Shown here one piece after another: positions 25,802 through 37,269 of a stretch of DNA of 64,000 nucleotides. Position 1 is the first letter of the stretch. Every line of letters begins with the position of its first letter. Position numbers and translations under genes: made by a program. This DNA comes from Sipunculus nudus (lineage: Eukaryota; Annelida; Sipuncula; Golfingiida; Sipunculidae): assembly GCA_026874595.1 (NCBI GenBank), contig CM049319.1, forward strand, positions 14,287,601 to 14,351,600. Direction: 5' to 3'. The notes below the pieces were generated by a model. It was not told the origin of the DNA, did not search any database, and saw nothing but the letters and a program-made list of their open reading frames with translations.

Positions 25802-27707
25802 TTATCAATTTCTCAGAAAAAGAGGTTCCCTCCTGAGAAATGTCAAGCTGTAAAATGTCCATACAAGTTTAATAGTTACGAGAATTTTTTTCATAGATTT
25901 TTTTGGGACTGTTTTTGGTTTGGTGCTTAAATTTGTCTTTTTTATCTTGTAACATTATCCGGATGTATATTAAATGTTACCGATCGAACAATGCTTATTT
26001 TCCCCAATGCTGTGATATAAAAAAAAGTCCATAATATTTATGGCAAAAAAAAGCATTTATTTAAATCTAAAATGCATAATATGGTTTGTAAGATTTGCAA
26101 ACTGCTCGAACCAAATTGTTTAAAATATACCGCACTGTGTTCGAAAAATCAAAAATAAAAGTGAAAAAGCTTTGCACAGGGAAAAAATTTTCTAAAGTCA
26201 GTGTTTTTGTATATGTTTAAATATCATTAAAAGCAAGAAAAAAAAGGTTGTATGCTGTAGGTACTAAAATTGCTGAATGAACGCAGGGAAGTATGAACAG
26301 ACCCCGGATGTTGGTATCTTCATCGATTTGTAAACGTCAGGTCAAGTGTGATGGATTGAGGATACGTCCACCCACGCTGAATAACGGCCTCGCTGAACAA
26401 CCTCAGATAAACACTTCAGTGTTGTTTCTTGTTAGAGTGAAATCGTACGACTGTCGTTGTGTGTAGGGAGGACGGTACAATGTTTCAGGAATGATCCCGC
26501 CGGGAGCGCGGGAAGCCACAAATTCGTCTGTAACGCCCCATTCAATCTGATTCAAGTTTTATTGTACCGCCGTAGAGTAAACCATCTCCGACTTTAATAA
26601 TGGGATTCTCCAGAATTTTTATGCTCACAGTTAGTAGATTACCGGAAACACGTACTGTGTAATGTTTATAGTTTATTCTGAGTGTATATTGTGGTTGTCT
26701 TTGGTTCGCAAGGGTTTACAAATTCGCGATATTCGCAAAAGGAATATTATCTTTTGATATTTACTTGTGTTCCCGTCGAATGTAACAATGAAACTCGCAT
26801 ATTAATTAAAGAAGCATTCTCTGTTGCATAAGAACAGTAGTACCCATCAAGTGCGGTTTTTTTTATCTCATTAAGATTCATCCTCTAGTAAACCTTGTAT
26901 CTGAAATATTAGTCATGACATCTCAACCTCAACGCTATTTTCATAATCTGGCGTGGCAGCAGGATAAGTGGCTTCGGTATAATACGTCGTCATTTTCAAC
27001 AGCCCTTTTGTCGATTTCAAGTGCATTTGTATGAGCTATGACGTAGCAGATCCCGAGATGCTGCTGTGTGTGAAAACAACAGATTACTTGCGTTCGACGC
27101 ACAGACATACGGCACACGTGCATTATTTGGCAAGTTGAGTACCTGGGTTCCAAAGAGGTTGGGCGAAGGGATTATTTCCTAGATCTCAAGCGTTTCGTGA
27201 AAGCTTCGTATATTGTTAAAACTTTACCCAAATAGATTTTTCTTTAACAATCTTATTCATATAATAATGGATATACTCTGTGTATATTATTATTTGGTGA
27301 GATCGTTAAATTTGAAACCCTCATGAAACAAAAAAAAAATGTGAAAATCGTGAAATTTTAACCCCGCGATATATGAGACTGAACTCACTATTCACATGTT
27401 TTTCACGGACATTTCGGTTACGTTTTCCAACACCCTGCCTCTGTGTCATTTGATTTGTAAATGCAGCAGCAAAGAAAACTTAGGCCCGTGGTATTCTTCA
27501 CCTTGAAATGGTCTTTTTGTCAATTATATTTGCTATGTCGTGGCTATGATTTCAGCTAATCTGCACAACTGATCTATTTATATTAAAATACTTTTTATTT
27601 AATATGGATTGTAGAAATATTTAAACGGTTGTTACGGAACCTAATATCAACAGATCACGTATGCGTGATGAACATAAATTTTGTCAAGGGGATAAAAAAA
27701 CAGATTC
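25802..27707. other. intergenic or intronic, nothing coding recognised
   Basis: A GC-richer patch at 26280-26620 includes GATCCCGCCGGGAGCGCGGG, with E2F-like TCCCGC cores on both strands, but no exon follows that I can support. The rest is AT-rich. Confidence 0.4.
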
Positions 27708-28272
27708 TGTAACACTAGGCAGCGTGAAATGTCTAGGGGAATGAATAAAGAAGTCAGTGGTTTTTTGTTAACTAATAACTATTATTTATTCTTAAAACAA
27801 CCCTTACATTACAATACACTAAATCTATACAATTACACAGTATCACAGCGTAATAACAACAAATCAATACATTCACACAGTAAAATAAACAAAGAGCACA
27901 GTACCTGGATTCCACCACTGTCATAACGATAAGTCCTTTTAAATGTATATGCCGGATGAAAAGTCCACACAAATCCTCTCGGAGAATAACAGTCCAATGT
28001 TAAGCTCTTGTAACAATCCAGAAAGTAAACTTGAGGCAGGCAGCATTAAATTGTATAGAGTTAGTAATAGTAGAATCCCTGAAATTACTGGATAATCGGA
28101 CAGGTTCCACAAACTGACATACACACGTCTGTGTCCGCTGGAATCTTCTCTCACCTCTCTCTCGGCTCTAATCACAGCCCCTTATTTATAACCTCTCTCC
28201 CCAAGCCGAGAATTTTCCACTTCTAGAACAGTCTAAAGGATCTAACAAAATACACAGTAAAAACGCGTTACA
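27708..28272 (-). mobile_element. possible solo LTR (565 bp) with its own TATA promoter
   Basis: On the minus strand the element starts TGTAACGCG and ends GTGTTACA, the TG...CA form of LTRs. About 85 bases in there is TTATAAATAAGGGGC, a TATA box followed by a transcript-like GC-richer region. No internal gag/pol or primer site is present, and flanking 5-base duplications do not match. The TATA box could instead be a host promoter with a donor CCAG|GTACTG near 27900. Confidence 0.33.
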
Positions 28273-30042
28273 GGAATCACATGAGCCCGACCGGCTCGGC
28301 CAGGCGAGAAATTCCCAAGCTAGCATGTTATATACTGCTGTCAAACCAAGTAACAAGTCGTGTTGGCCTAAATTTAAGGGAAAAAAAAAACGACACATGT
28401 ATTGCAATGTATGGTGCATGCTCTATAAAACTTAATTTCTCCTGAGACCGAGACTAGAAGCGAAACCTACATTCCTAGCTCAAACCACAAAACAATTAAT
28501 AATTGCCCGTGTTAAGTCTGTAAATCACATCATTTTGATGCTGGAGGCCATGGTGCCAAACTCTCTGGCTCCAACGAATAGGTAAAACCATTATTCCATT
28601 GTGAAAGGTTTTGGGGCTAGTGTGATTAATTTTGTTGATTGCCCATGATGTTTTTAAAACCATTTTGTTCATGGAAAGACTAATGACTTCTTGGAAGCTG
28701 TACTATGGGCACGGAGAAAAACGAAGCTCTGGTAATGTGTATGTTATACTCAATTATATTATTGTATTATTTAAACCGAATAAAGGTTTTGCCTGGAGAA
28801 TTCAACGGCATAATCTCCCCACTAACAGAAAGAGGACCACCTACACAGTATGACCTGACTGCTGAATAAAGGTCCTTTAAGAAGAACCTCTGTTGATTGA
28901 CAAAAGTCCTTTGGTTTCATGTCTTAGAATATCTCCAGCCTTTGCTTTGCCATACAATTTGTCCGCGTAATATAATTCATACATAAAAAAAATAATTGTA
29001 GCTTTAAGAATACTGATGTTCAAACGTCTTACATTATTTCATGGACCATTACGTGCATGTTTACACATGATACCTTTTTCCTTTATTATATGTATCCTAC
29101 TTGTTAAAAATTAATTAGACAGATGGGCACGCAGGCTACACACTGTAAAAAGTAATGTGATGTCTTAAGATGCTAAGATTTAATGAATTAGCTTACCAGT
29201 GAGAATGTTTGTTTAAAAAAGAAGACCTCTACTTTATGACAGGGCAACCAAGCAAACTTTTATCATTTGCTTTGGTCAGCTGATAATTTTGCAGAATGTC
29301 CAAGGACCCCCCCCCCCCCCCCCCCCCACCGTCATCCTAAACGTTTTCTATCCGGTTATAGTTATTGAACAATCCACTTCTTTATAAAAATTTGAATTCC
29401 CGCGCTGCGTGTCAACTTGGTTCAGGCTTAATTAGTATTTATTCATGAACCTTATTACTTGAACTCGAGATAAAAATATGTTTTATATTTTTTTACAATT
29501 AGTACAGGACCCCCTTGCCTCCACCGTCAACAGTCAATATAAAGTCAATACGTGCGTGACGGAAAAGCGATAACTTCTTTTAAAATTTTCATGTCACGTT
29601 CAAATGGACGAAATTACATGTCTTTGAATTCTTCCGGGCGTAGGAGAGGATAAATTGTTCAATGGTAAAATCTAGATCCTTAAAGTGACTATAATTATTT
29701 TGATTTTGTAAACCTACCATTTCCATGAAAACGTTAAACAGAAAACACAATAAACGTAAATTTCACCAGATTCTTCGAAATAGATTGGACCGCAGCCGAC
29801 TTAACGAACGACGCCCATGCAGTTGATCTAAGCCTACCTTATTCACAGAATGCACTTTAGTAATTAGATTTTTTAAATGATCTGGCTGCCGGGAAGCGAA
29901 TGTCCCTGTGTTGGCGTGAGGCCTAATGAACTGAATTATCTTTGTGAACTTGAGTATCATATTTGGGATCGTCTGAATTGTTCTCGAAAAGAGATTTGAC
30001 ATATCTGTTCTGAGAAAAAGTTCTTTTTACAAAATTAAACAT

Positions 30043-30098
<56 letters not shown>
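30043..30098. repeat. (CT)n microsatellite
   Basis: About 28 uninterrupted CT units. Confidence 0.97.
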
Positions 30099-30100
<2 letters not shown>

Positions 30101-31989
30101 ATGTAGCGTCATCCATTGGTTTAATTACAGATACATTACAAAGGAAATAAAGACACACATCGTTTAATGACAGTATATCGGTCAATTACATAATTCTTTT
30201 AACTTCAGAGTGAATTTAAGTTTTTAAATACAAACATAATATCATATGTGCAACATTTTCTATAGAAATAATAATATATTCATATTGTTGAAAGGCGAAT
30301 TTCACAAATCACTATGAAGTCGGAACTAGCGATATAACAAAAAAGGATAATGGGCTTGCTTCCATCAGAAGAGATACTCTGTAATATTTCCTAATTAACG
30401 CCAACAGTTCGAGCCATTTGATGCCATTTCAAGCCATGAAAGTTTCTTAACTACTGAATATTTATTACCAGCAACAACTCTGCAGCTTACACGGCACCCG
30501 GGTCTACTGTAGTATGTGACTTGTTTTAACGTGTACCATGTGACCAGATAAACCGCTTTAGGCCCTGGTATCTTCAGACCCTTAGCCTCTTGGCAAATTG
30601 TTAAATGAGTGGTTTGAGACTGATTGTGGTAATGTAAGCTTAAGGGACATAATCCTTTGCTGTATACTATATGCTATATTTAGATTATTCTTTTACACTA
30701 ACCGTTCAGTTTTGCTAAATACAAAAGTTCTCCAGCAAAACCATCCTAGAACCCTCAGTACCTCGCATAAGGCTATTTAACACATTATGAGTCTGCATGT
30801 TGGTGAACACAGTCCCCGTATGTCTGTTTACCATAACAAGGCTGCATGACCGAAGGTTCGGAGCCGCAACACGCGGAGTTTAAGCCAGCGGGAACATGTA
30901 TAACATTGGTTGGACCAAGTCAGTCAAACAACACGTGATTGACAGGTGTTGTTTCTCCGCGATGCACACGGCCCTACTGGCTGTGTTTATGTTGACACCT
31001 GCGATCGCGCCCGATTCACTGTTTTTTACACTCGTTATTAAAGGAATAAGCAAACGGTGTAAAGGCAATATTTTGGCAGGTACAGATATATCTTATAGGA
31101 AAGAAGCTTTTTTTCGTGTTTATTCAACATGCTTTATAGATGATTTGGCCCCTTTAAGAAATTATAGATGGCGCTTAAACTTGGGAAAGATACCGACGAA
31201 ATAACTAAACTACAATTTTGTAGATGTCCCGCTAGATGTAGCGCAAAACTGCAGAGAAAGTCCAGCTGGCGACCGCACAGGGCATGATTAACTTTATTAT
31301 TTATTGCACTCTTGATCCCACTATCTTCTTAAAATGATTATTAATAAGTCAATTATTTTAATTACGATACATGGTCAAGAAAGGGATGTTTAATTTGTGT
31401 TATTACCTATAACATGTAGAAAATTAAAGCAAGATGAAGTTTATGCAACTAAGACAGAGACGAATCCATGATTTAAGAAAAGGAGGACCCCAAACCAGGA
31501 GTTCTGACTAAAAAAATTGTCCTCGGGTCCGGAAAAGGGGTCCAGGCCGCAACAATTGGTCTAAAACCCTGGAAAAAGGTTGCGGCGGCTGAAAGGGGGG
31601 GGGGAGTCCGGCTAACTGAACCCCCCCCCCCCCCCACCTGGATCCGTACGTAAGATATCGGTGTGTGAAATATAAATCATAGTGCTGTCATCTGTTATAT
31701 TTGTTTACTGTATAACAATTGAGTAATCTGTTAAGTCTTTCAAAGAAAACATGTAAATCGTGCATACGACATAGTTCTTTTTTTCTCTCATATCCAGAAA
31801 CCAGATTCCATAATAATAAAGTGCATAAATCAGGGAGACCGGAGTGGTGACGCAGATTGTATTTTATAGGATAGTGCTTCATGGCGTCTGCGCCAGTATT
31901 TATTTGTCTTATGTACATCATATAATCTACAGTCTCTCTGTGGCGACAGAATGCCGCTTAAATTGACCTAAAACATTATATGCAGTGCC

Positions 31990-32190
31990 TTATGGAAATA
32001 GATTACAAATACCAGAAAGCTGTAGCAGAGCTTAATGTTCCACCCAAGCCAAAATTGTTTGTGTCTTTATTTGTATGTCAAATTCATCATCTTTTTGGAA
32101 TTTTTTTTTGTAATTTCTGCTTCTTCTGTGTGTATATTAATGGTCTAAGGGTAATTCTGGTTTTGAAAAGTCCTCGTACTCTTTAGAATA
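31990..32190. repeat. fragment of the TTAAAGG MITE family
   Basis: TGTGTATATTAATGGTCTAA followed by GGGTAATTCTGG matches the sub-terminal block of copy A (TGTGTATATATTAATGATTA). No complete ends are visible. A short related piece with GGCCCCTTTAAG ends near 31158. Confidence 0.4.
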
Positions 32191-34308
32191 TGAGATCGAT
32201 TTGGAAATCCAACTTAAATTATCATGAAACCGATTTCACAAATGATCACAACATGTTTTACCCATCATGTGCTCTGTTTAAATTTCTTAAACGGTAATAC
32301 ATCTGTCTATTATGACCAGTTATAACCAGTTCAGTTGGTGTCTGAAAAGTAAAGAGTGCGTATGGGGATTATCAGAACAGACATTAATAACTCTAAGAAG
32401 GGGAAATGCGACGCCAAACATGCCTTAACGCGGTCGAAACTTAAGGAAATGTTCATCTGTCTGGAATTAAACCAAGGTAACCGAGTCGTTCTGCGGTCTG
32501 AGTGCTGAGGCAAAACCCGTCTTTTCTAAATTACGAAACCAAACGGCGAGTAAATTTGTTTAACACGCACAGGAAGATGATTTCAGGATCCACTACGCTC
32601 ATGCTTCTAGCTGTGACAGCTGTCTGGCGGCTTTTAAACTGGAAATTTCTATTAAACGGGACTTGGTTAATTCTGTTACAGGTCATCCACGTATTCCCGG
32701 CAAAGCCCAGTTTCTCTTTATGGTTTAATTGCGGGGGCGGCCGTACAGGTCATGCAGTACCTATGTCTTGTTTGTTTTTTTTTTTCTTTCTATATTTAAC
32801 CCACTTTAGTCTCGGCCTTGTAAAATTCGATTTGCTTTTTTTTACCCTCCCAGTCAGCCCCGATGCGTCATACTGTTTTATCGGTTCAATAGCCTGAACG
32901 AATGTGACTTAAAGTAATTGTAATGTAGCAAACATGGGTAGTGATGTTTACATGTGAACAGAACTGTTAATTTATCAAAATCTGTTGAAGCTACTAGTGG
33001 CATGGGCGACATACCGGTATCATACATAATGCCAGTACGTTTTTATCTCTTTGTTATACGCGTGAGATATCGTGATATCGTGATAATTTTGTTTTTCATT
33101 AGTCTCTCTGTCGTCCGCCTAACCTTTCATAACTGATTTTGTTAATTTTGTTAATTGATTCTGTAAGTTATAGAAAATGAAATGCTAAAATTGCGCCGAT
33201 TCTTGGTAATTGTGACGTAACCGGCATTTTTAAAAAAGTCCGTGACGTATGTATGATCGACAAGACAATTTAAGTGAATTTGGTTGAAGGGGCTTGCTGT
33301 CACGTGTCATAGGTTCTTTCCATAACATCACACAAATATACTTAAAAAAATGGTCGAGTATAATTATATAAACAGCAACTGGCATTCACTTATATTTTTT
33401 ACGACCTTTTGCTTTTAAAAATATTGTGACGTCATGTGGTCTGGTCGACTTCGATCGAAACAACCGTGATGGCACTCTACAAACAATATTTCCAAGTTAG
33501 TTTATATCTTAAGTCTAAACATTAAAATGGTGTACGTCTCTTTTGCTATTGTTTAATATACTGCATACCAAGAATTGGGTAATAGTAATAGTAACAGTAA
33601 TAGAAAATTACAGGTTTTCAAAGTAATATTGTAGTAACAGTACAGACAAGAAATTACAGTGCATATACAGAGTAAATAAAAAGATATACTTGCACCACTA
33701 AAAACATATAATATATGGCAGACGTCTGTTTGTTTTCCGCCTTTTTCTCTTTTTTTTTCTCATATTAAATAGCTGCATTACCATCCCGTCATCGGAATCA
33801 TGATGAAAAGTGATATATCCATAGAAACTGACATTGTTTTATTCGTCAGGCTAACTTTGCAGATCTATTCAGAATCATTAACTTGAAACGTTTTTACATA
33901 TTCCTGTTAATTGAGGTCATAGGCATATGCAAACACAAAAGAAGCATTATCTACGATAATATTCATATATCCATGTGAAATATATAGTATACGGAATATA
34001 CCAATTGCTGCAATAAAACAGTTGATATATATTTATAACTAAAATATTTGCAACGATGTCGGCATTAGATTCGTAACACGTAAAGCTCACAAGTGTTCTC
34101 AAATATTTGCTCGACCACTGTCAATGAAACATCTCTTGAATTGTTTATCTTTGTTTATAGATTTTTTTAATTTCAGTATTAAATATTTCATGGTTGGTGA
34201 ATCTTGCCCGCTCGATGTTTATGACTTATCCTACCCTTTCATATTAAAATATAACATTAATTTATTATAAAATTAAATAGTTCTCTGGTTAAAGTAAAGA
34301 TACTATTG

Positions 34309-34500
34309 TTATTCATCTGTTTGACCGGTTCGACCTTGGAGCTGAGCTATCATAGCGGACGTGGTGGTGGGCGGACTTCCGGTCTGCTTGAGGGTTGCTA
34401 ATCTTGGACAGATGTCATAAAATTGTACTTGGCAACCATAGCAACGGCGCATGGCCACTCCTGGGAAACATGAATAAGTCCTTATTGTCGTAAACTGACC
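34309..34500 (-). CDS. weak candidate terminal coding exon, product unknown
   Basis: On the minus strand an open frame ends in TAA at 34309, with AATAAA (34261-34266 on the plus strand as TTTATT) about 43 bases later. The sequence is GC-richer than its neighbours. The C-terminal part carries five Cys including R-R-C-Y-G-C and Y-D-I-C-P-R, then a Thr/Pro/Gln-rich tail. The possible acceptors (…GGATACAG or …CTCTGGTCAG) have weak pyrimidine tracts. No family is recognised and no upstream exon was found. It could be a chance frame. Confidence 0.22.
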   Translation of the reverse strand, partial: GQFTTIRTYSCFPGVAMRRCYGCQVQFYDICPRLATLKQTGSPPTTTSAMIAQLQGRTGQTDE

Positions 34501-34714
34501 AGAGGACGATGTTTCCTGTATCCTCAATAACGTGGTAATCATAAATGAACTAGTCTGATAGTGTGTGAACAGTGCTATCAAACCACCATCACGGGTTATT
34601 TCCAGACCCTTACAAAGGCTGTTAAATGTCGATTCATTTCTTGTTGCTTGTATAGATATAGATATATAAATCAGAGGTCAATGATTTGGACATATATATG
34701 GTCATGGGGTAAAA

Positions 34715-34751
34715 CCAAGAAGTTTTAAGAGTTTCTCTTAAAACTTCTTGG
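34715..34751. repeat. perfect 17 bp hairpin with 3-base loop
   Basis: CCAAGAAGTTTTAAGAG, then TTT, then its exact complement. This is the tightest perfect inverted repeat in the window. It lies in AT-rich DNA between the weak exon candidate and the peptide-precursor exon. Confidence 0.9.
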
Positions 34752-35985
34752 TAGGACGTAGCCAGGGGCGTACATCCAAGGGGATTTACGGAAGGGGGTT
34801 ACAATATCCTTGCAACATTTTGAGAAATTTAAAACCAGAGAAAAAGTTCACTCAGCAATCACCTGAGAAATAAAGACCCCAGGATATATCGCTTTCTATG
34901 TATGAATTAATACCTGCAGACAAAAGTATATTATTTAGTAACGAAACTTCATGTTAACATGACAGATATTTTCTTGCTTTTTAATAGCTTTCATACCATC
35001 ATTTTCTCAGCAACTTTTTAAAATCTGGAAAGTTATTACACAATATTGATAGAAAGTCAAATTTGGGGGTTCGGGGAGGGGGCCAAGGGGGGGGGGGGGC
35101 TAATAGGGCACTATCTCGACTGCAAGGGCTAAGGGATCGAGCTTGAAATATAAAAACTAAATAAATATTTAAGCACTGCTAAAAGGTAGAATATAATAAA
35201 ATTGGTATTATAATGGGTTTCTAAAATGCAATCATTATTTGTAATTCAAAAATAAAAATAAAGTTTTGCATATTTTTTTATATTTCAGAGATACATGCTT
35301 TGACACAGGTTTTATTTAAACAGGCAAGATAAGTTTATCTGTATCATATAAAAATAATATAAGATAAACACTCATGTTGCAATTTGCTGAGATAAATTTT
35401 CGTAAGGACAGTTGTAGAATGGTTCCATTATTCTTTAATTTGTAAAATCCTTACGCTGAAGACTAGCCTTTAGGTCATGGTTCACCGACAAAAGCGGCCC
35501 GTGTTCCGGTGAATTAATGGCCCTTAACAAAGCCCGGGATGAAAACAAAATCGCCACATCTCACAATTGAAAGAAATCTTTAAATTATAAAAACATCCAG
35601 ATTACCTCCAAAATTTAATTGATTGAATCTGGGTGTTACCCTGGCCCTCTAATTAATTTGGTAAAAATCAGTTCATAAAGTTTTGAGTGATATTAATAAC
35701 AGATAAACCAAATAACTAGGGGCAAGGGAAAAACGTATACAACCGCGGCATACAATGAAGGTATAAAAAATATTCTCGCTCTACATTAACCATGCATAAT
35801 ATAAATTTCAGACAGCTTATATACTCAAACATATTAACTTTGAAACCTTATGCCTGTAAGCACTTGGCAATGTCCCATCCACTTTTTGCGTACATATATT
35901 AAACTCTTCAGAAAAGAACAAGAGAGTGTAAAACATAGATTTATAGTTGTAGTCAAACTTGATTTATTTTTGTTTTCTTTCAGTA
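34752..35985. other. presumed intron upstream of the peptide-precursor exon
   Basis: AT-rich sequence with a poly-G run (35083-35098), ending in the pyrimidine-rich acceptor at 35983. No coding signal is seen. Confidence 0.5.
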
Positions 35986-36345
35986 ATGACTACCGGGACG
36001 CTGACGCTGTGGTTCCTTTCAACGACGGCCGCCATTTTGCTTTTTCACAGCCAGAATGTGAATGGATCCACGTGTCGTGCTTACTGCGCCGCAAACCACA
36101 ATGAACCGTTTGCTGTGGAGTCGTGTATTGCCAAAAAATGTCGGGAAATGTTCCGAATGAGAATAGGCCGATTCGGAAAAAGAGTTTACGGAAGAGACAA
36201 TGCCCCCGAAATAGCGCTCCCAATATGGCAGGGCATGGAGGATGAGTCAGCAAAACGCGCCGCCGACTTCTCGCGAGAGTTCTCACACCAGTCACGTTTT
36301 ATGCAATATTTGGCCAAACTAATGCTAAACGACGAGGCAAGATAA
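35986..36345 (+). CDS. putative amidated neuropeptide / peptide-hormone precursor, 119 aa
   Basis: The ATG lies two bases after a strong acceptor (TTTTGTTTTCTTTCAG, ending 35983), so the 5' leader is spliced on. An in-frame ATG nine codons upstream lies inside that intron and was not used. Residues 1-27 form a signal peptide with a hydrophobic core (L-W-F-L...A-A-I-L-L-F) and probable cleavage after V-N-G. Residues 28-63 contain C30, C34, C47 and C52 in the order CX3C-X12-CX4C by strict count of I-A-K-K between the last pair. They end M-R-I-G-R-F before G64-K65-R66, a canonical amidation and dibasic site. A second dibasic site K90-R91 would release a 23-residue spacer (V67-A89) and a helical C-terminal peptide (A92-R119). 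No known precursor family is recognised. The cysteine layout recalls helical-hairpin peptides. Expression and processing are inferred. Confidence 0.65.
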   Translation: MTTGTLTLWFLSTTAAILLFHSQNVNGSTCRAYCAANHNEPFAVESCIAKKCREMFRMRIGRFGKRVYGRDNAPEIALPIWQGMEDESAKRAADFSREFSHQSRFMQYLAKLMLNDEAR

Positions 36346-36489
36346 CTGCTAATGAATATGCATGCCTGAAAACAACGATGGAATTTAATTTTTTAGATGT
36401 TGTTACTTTGTGCAGTCTTCCTATATACATATAAAAATGTTTCTGAGGCCTGTCTCATTCCGTACTCAATTTGTTTTTGACTGGTGGTT

Positions 36490-36495
36490 AATAAA
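36490..36495 (+). terminator. AATAAA polyadenylation signal for the peptide-precursor gene
   Basis: AATAAA about 145 bases after the TAA stop, on the same strand, in AT-rich sequence. A second AATAAA follows near 36727. The spacing suits a short 3' UTR and supports 35986-36345 as a terminal exon. Confidence 0.5.
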
Positions 36496-36766
36496 AGCTA
36501 CATTTTGAAAAAAGCTATATATCTGATACAGAACTAGAAAATTTGTGAATATATATATATATACATATATGTTAGACATATGCTGGTTAAAATATGAAAA
36601 GAGAGAAAGTCTTATTTTGATGAAGCCTTCGTTTGTTGGATGTCATTTGTAAATACCGGACTCTCAATAATATGCATTATCTTGAAGTTTGTGACTGAAA
36701 AGTGCACCCAAGGTCGCTAATCCTTAATAAAAAATAAACTTGAAACCTGGATATCAGTATTGAAAC

Positions 36767-36769
<3 letters not shown>

Positions 36770-36833
<64 letters not shown>
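36770..36833. repeat. (GA)n microsatellite
   Basis: About 31 GA units, roughly 270 bases beyond the peptide gene's AATAAA. Confidence 0.97.
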
Positions 36834-36836
<3 letters not shown>

Positions 36837-37216
36837 GACTGACAGCACGAGTCATGATGGAAAGTCAGAATCCATAAAAACCAGTGTGTTTGACGTATGC
36901 ATCAATTGATATATAACAGAAATGAGAATGAGTGAGATATTTCCTGCGACAAAACGTTCCCAGTGTACCGCTCATATGAGGTTACCGGAAAACTAGGTTT
37001 GTTTCTCAATTTCACTTGCATTAACTTTTTTACAGGTTAATCTACGTTACATTTACACTTGTTTCCATTGAAGCCTGTCATAAAAAAACCTCGCTTTCGC
37101 AGGTCTCATTGTATTTTTTACCAGCCCTGGTGCAGAAACCCCGAAAAATAACTTGCTGTAGAAAGCAGCGGTTAAAGCGAAGAAGATATGGAACGACTGC
37201 TGTGTATAACCACTGG

Positions 37217-37269
<53 letters not shown>

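Larger units (their letters stand above)
28273..34260. other. intergenic or intronic, no firmly supported gene
   Basis: Contains a poly-C run (29309-29327), a (CT)n tract (30043-30098), MITE fragments (31990-32190) and poly-G/poly-C runs at 31597-31635. A frame at 32578 begins M-I-S-G-S-T-T-L-M-L-L-A-V-T-A-V-W after a CAG, which is signal-peptide-like, but its continuation is unconvincing. Three TGACGT motifs cluster at 33211-33434. Confidence 0.4.

Noticed and set aside
32578-32660. Signal-peptide exon M-I-S-G-S-T-T-L-M-L-L
   Set aside because: Hydrophobic start follows a CAG but the downstream frame is low-complexity and no donor in phase leads to a recognisable exon.
35990-36295. 101-codon minus frame over the peptide-precursor exon
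   Set aside because: Antisense shadow of the plus-strand coding exon, which has the signal peptide and processing sites.
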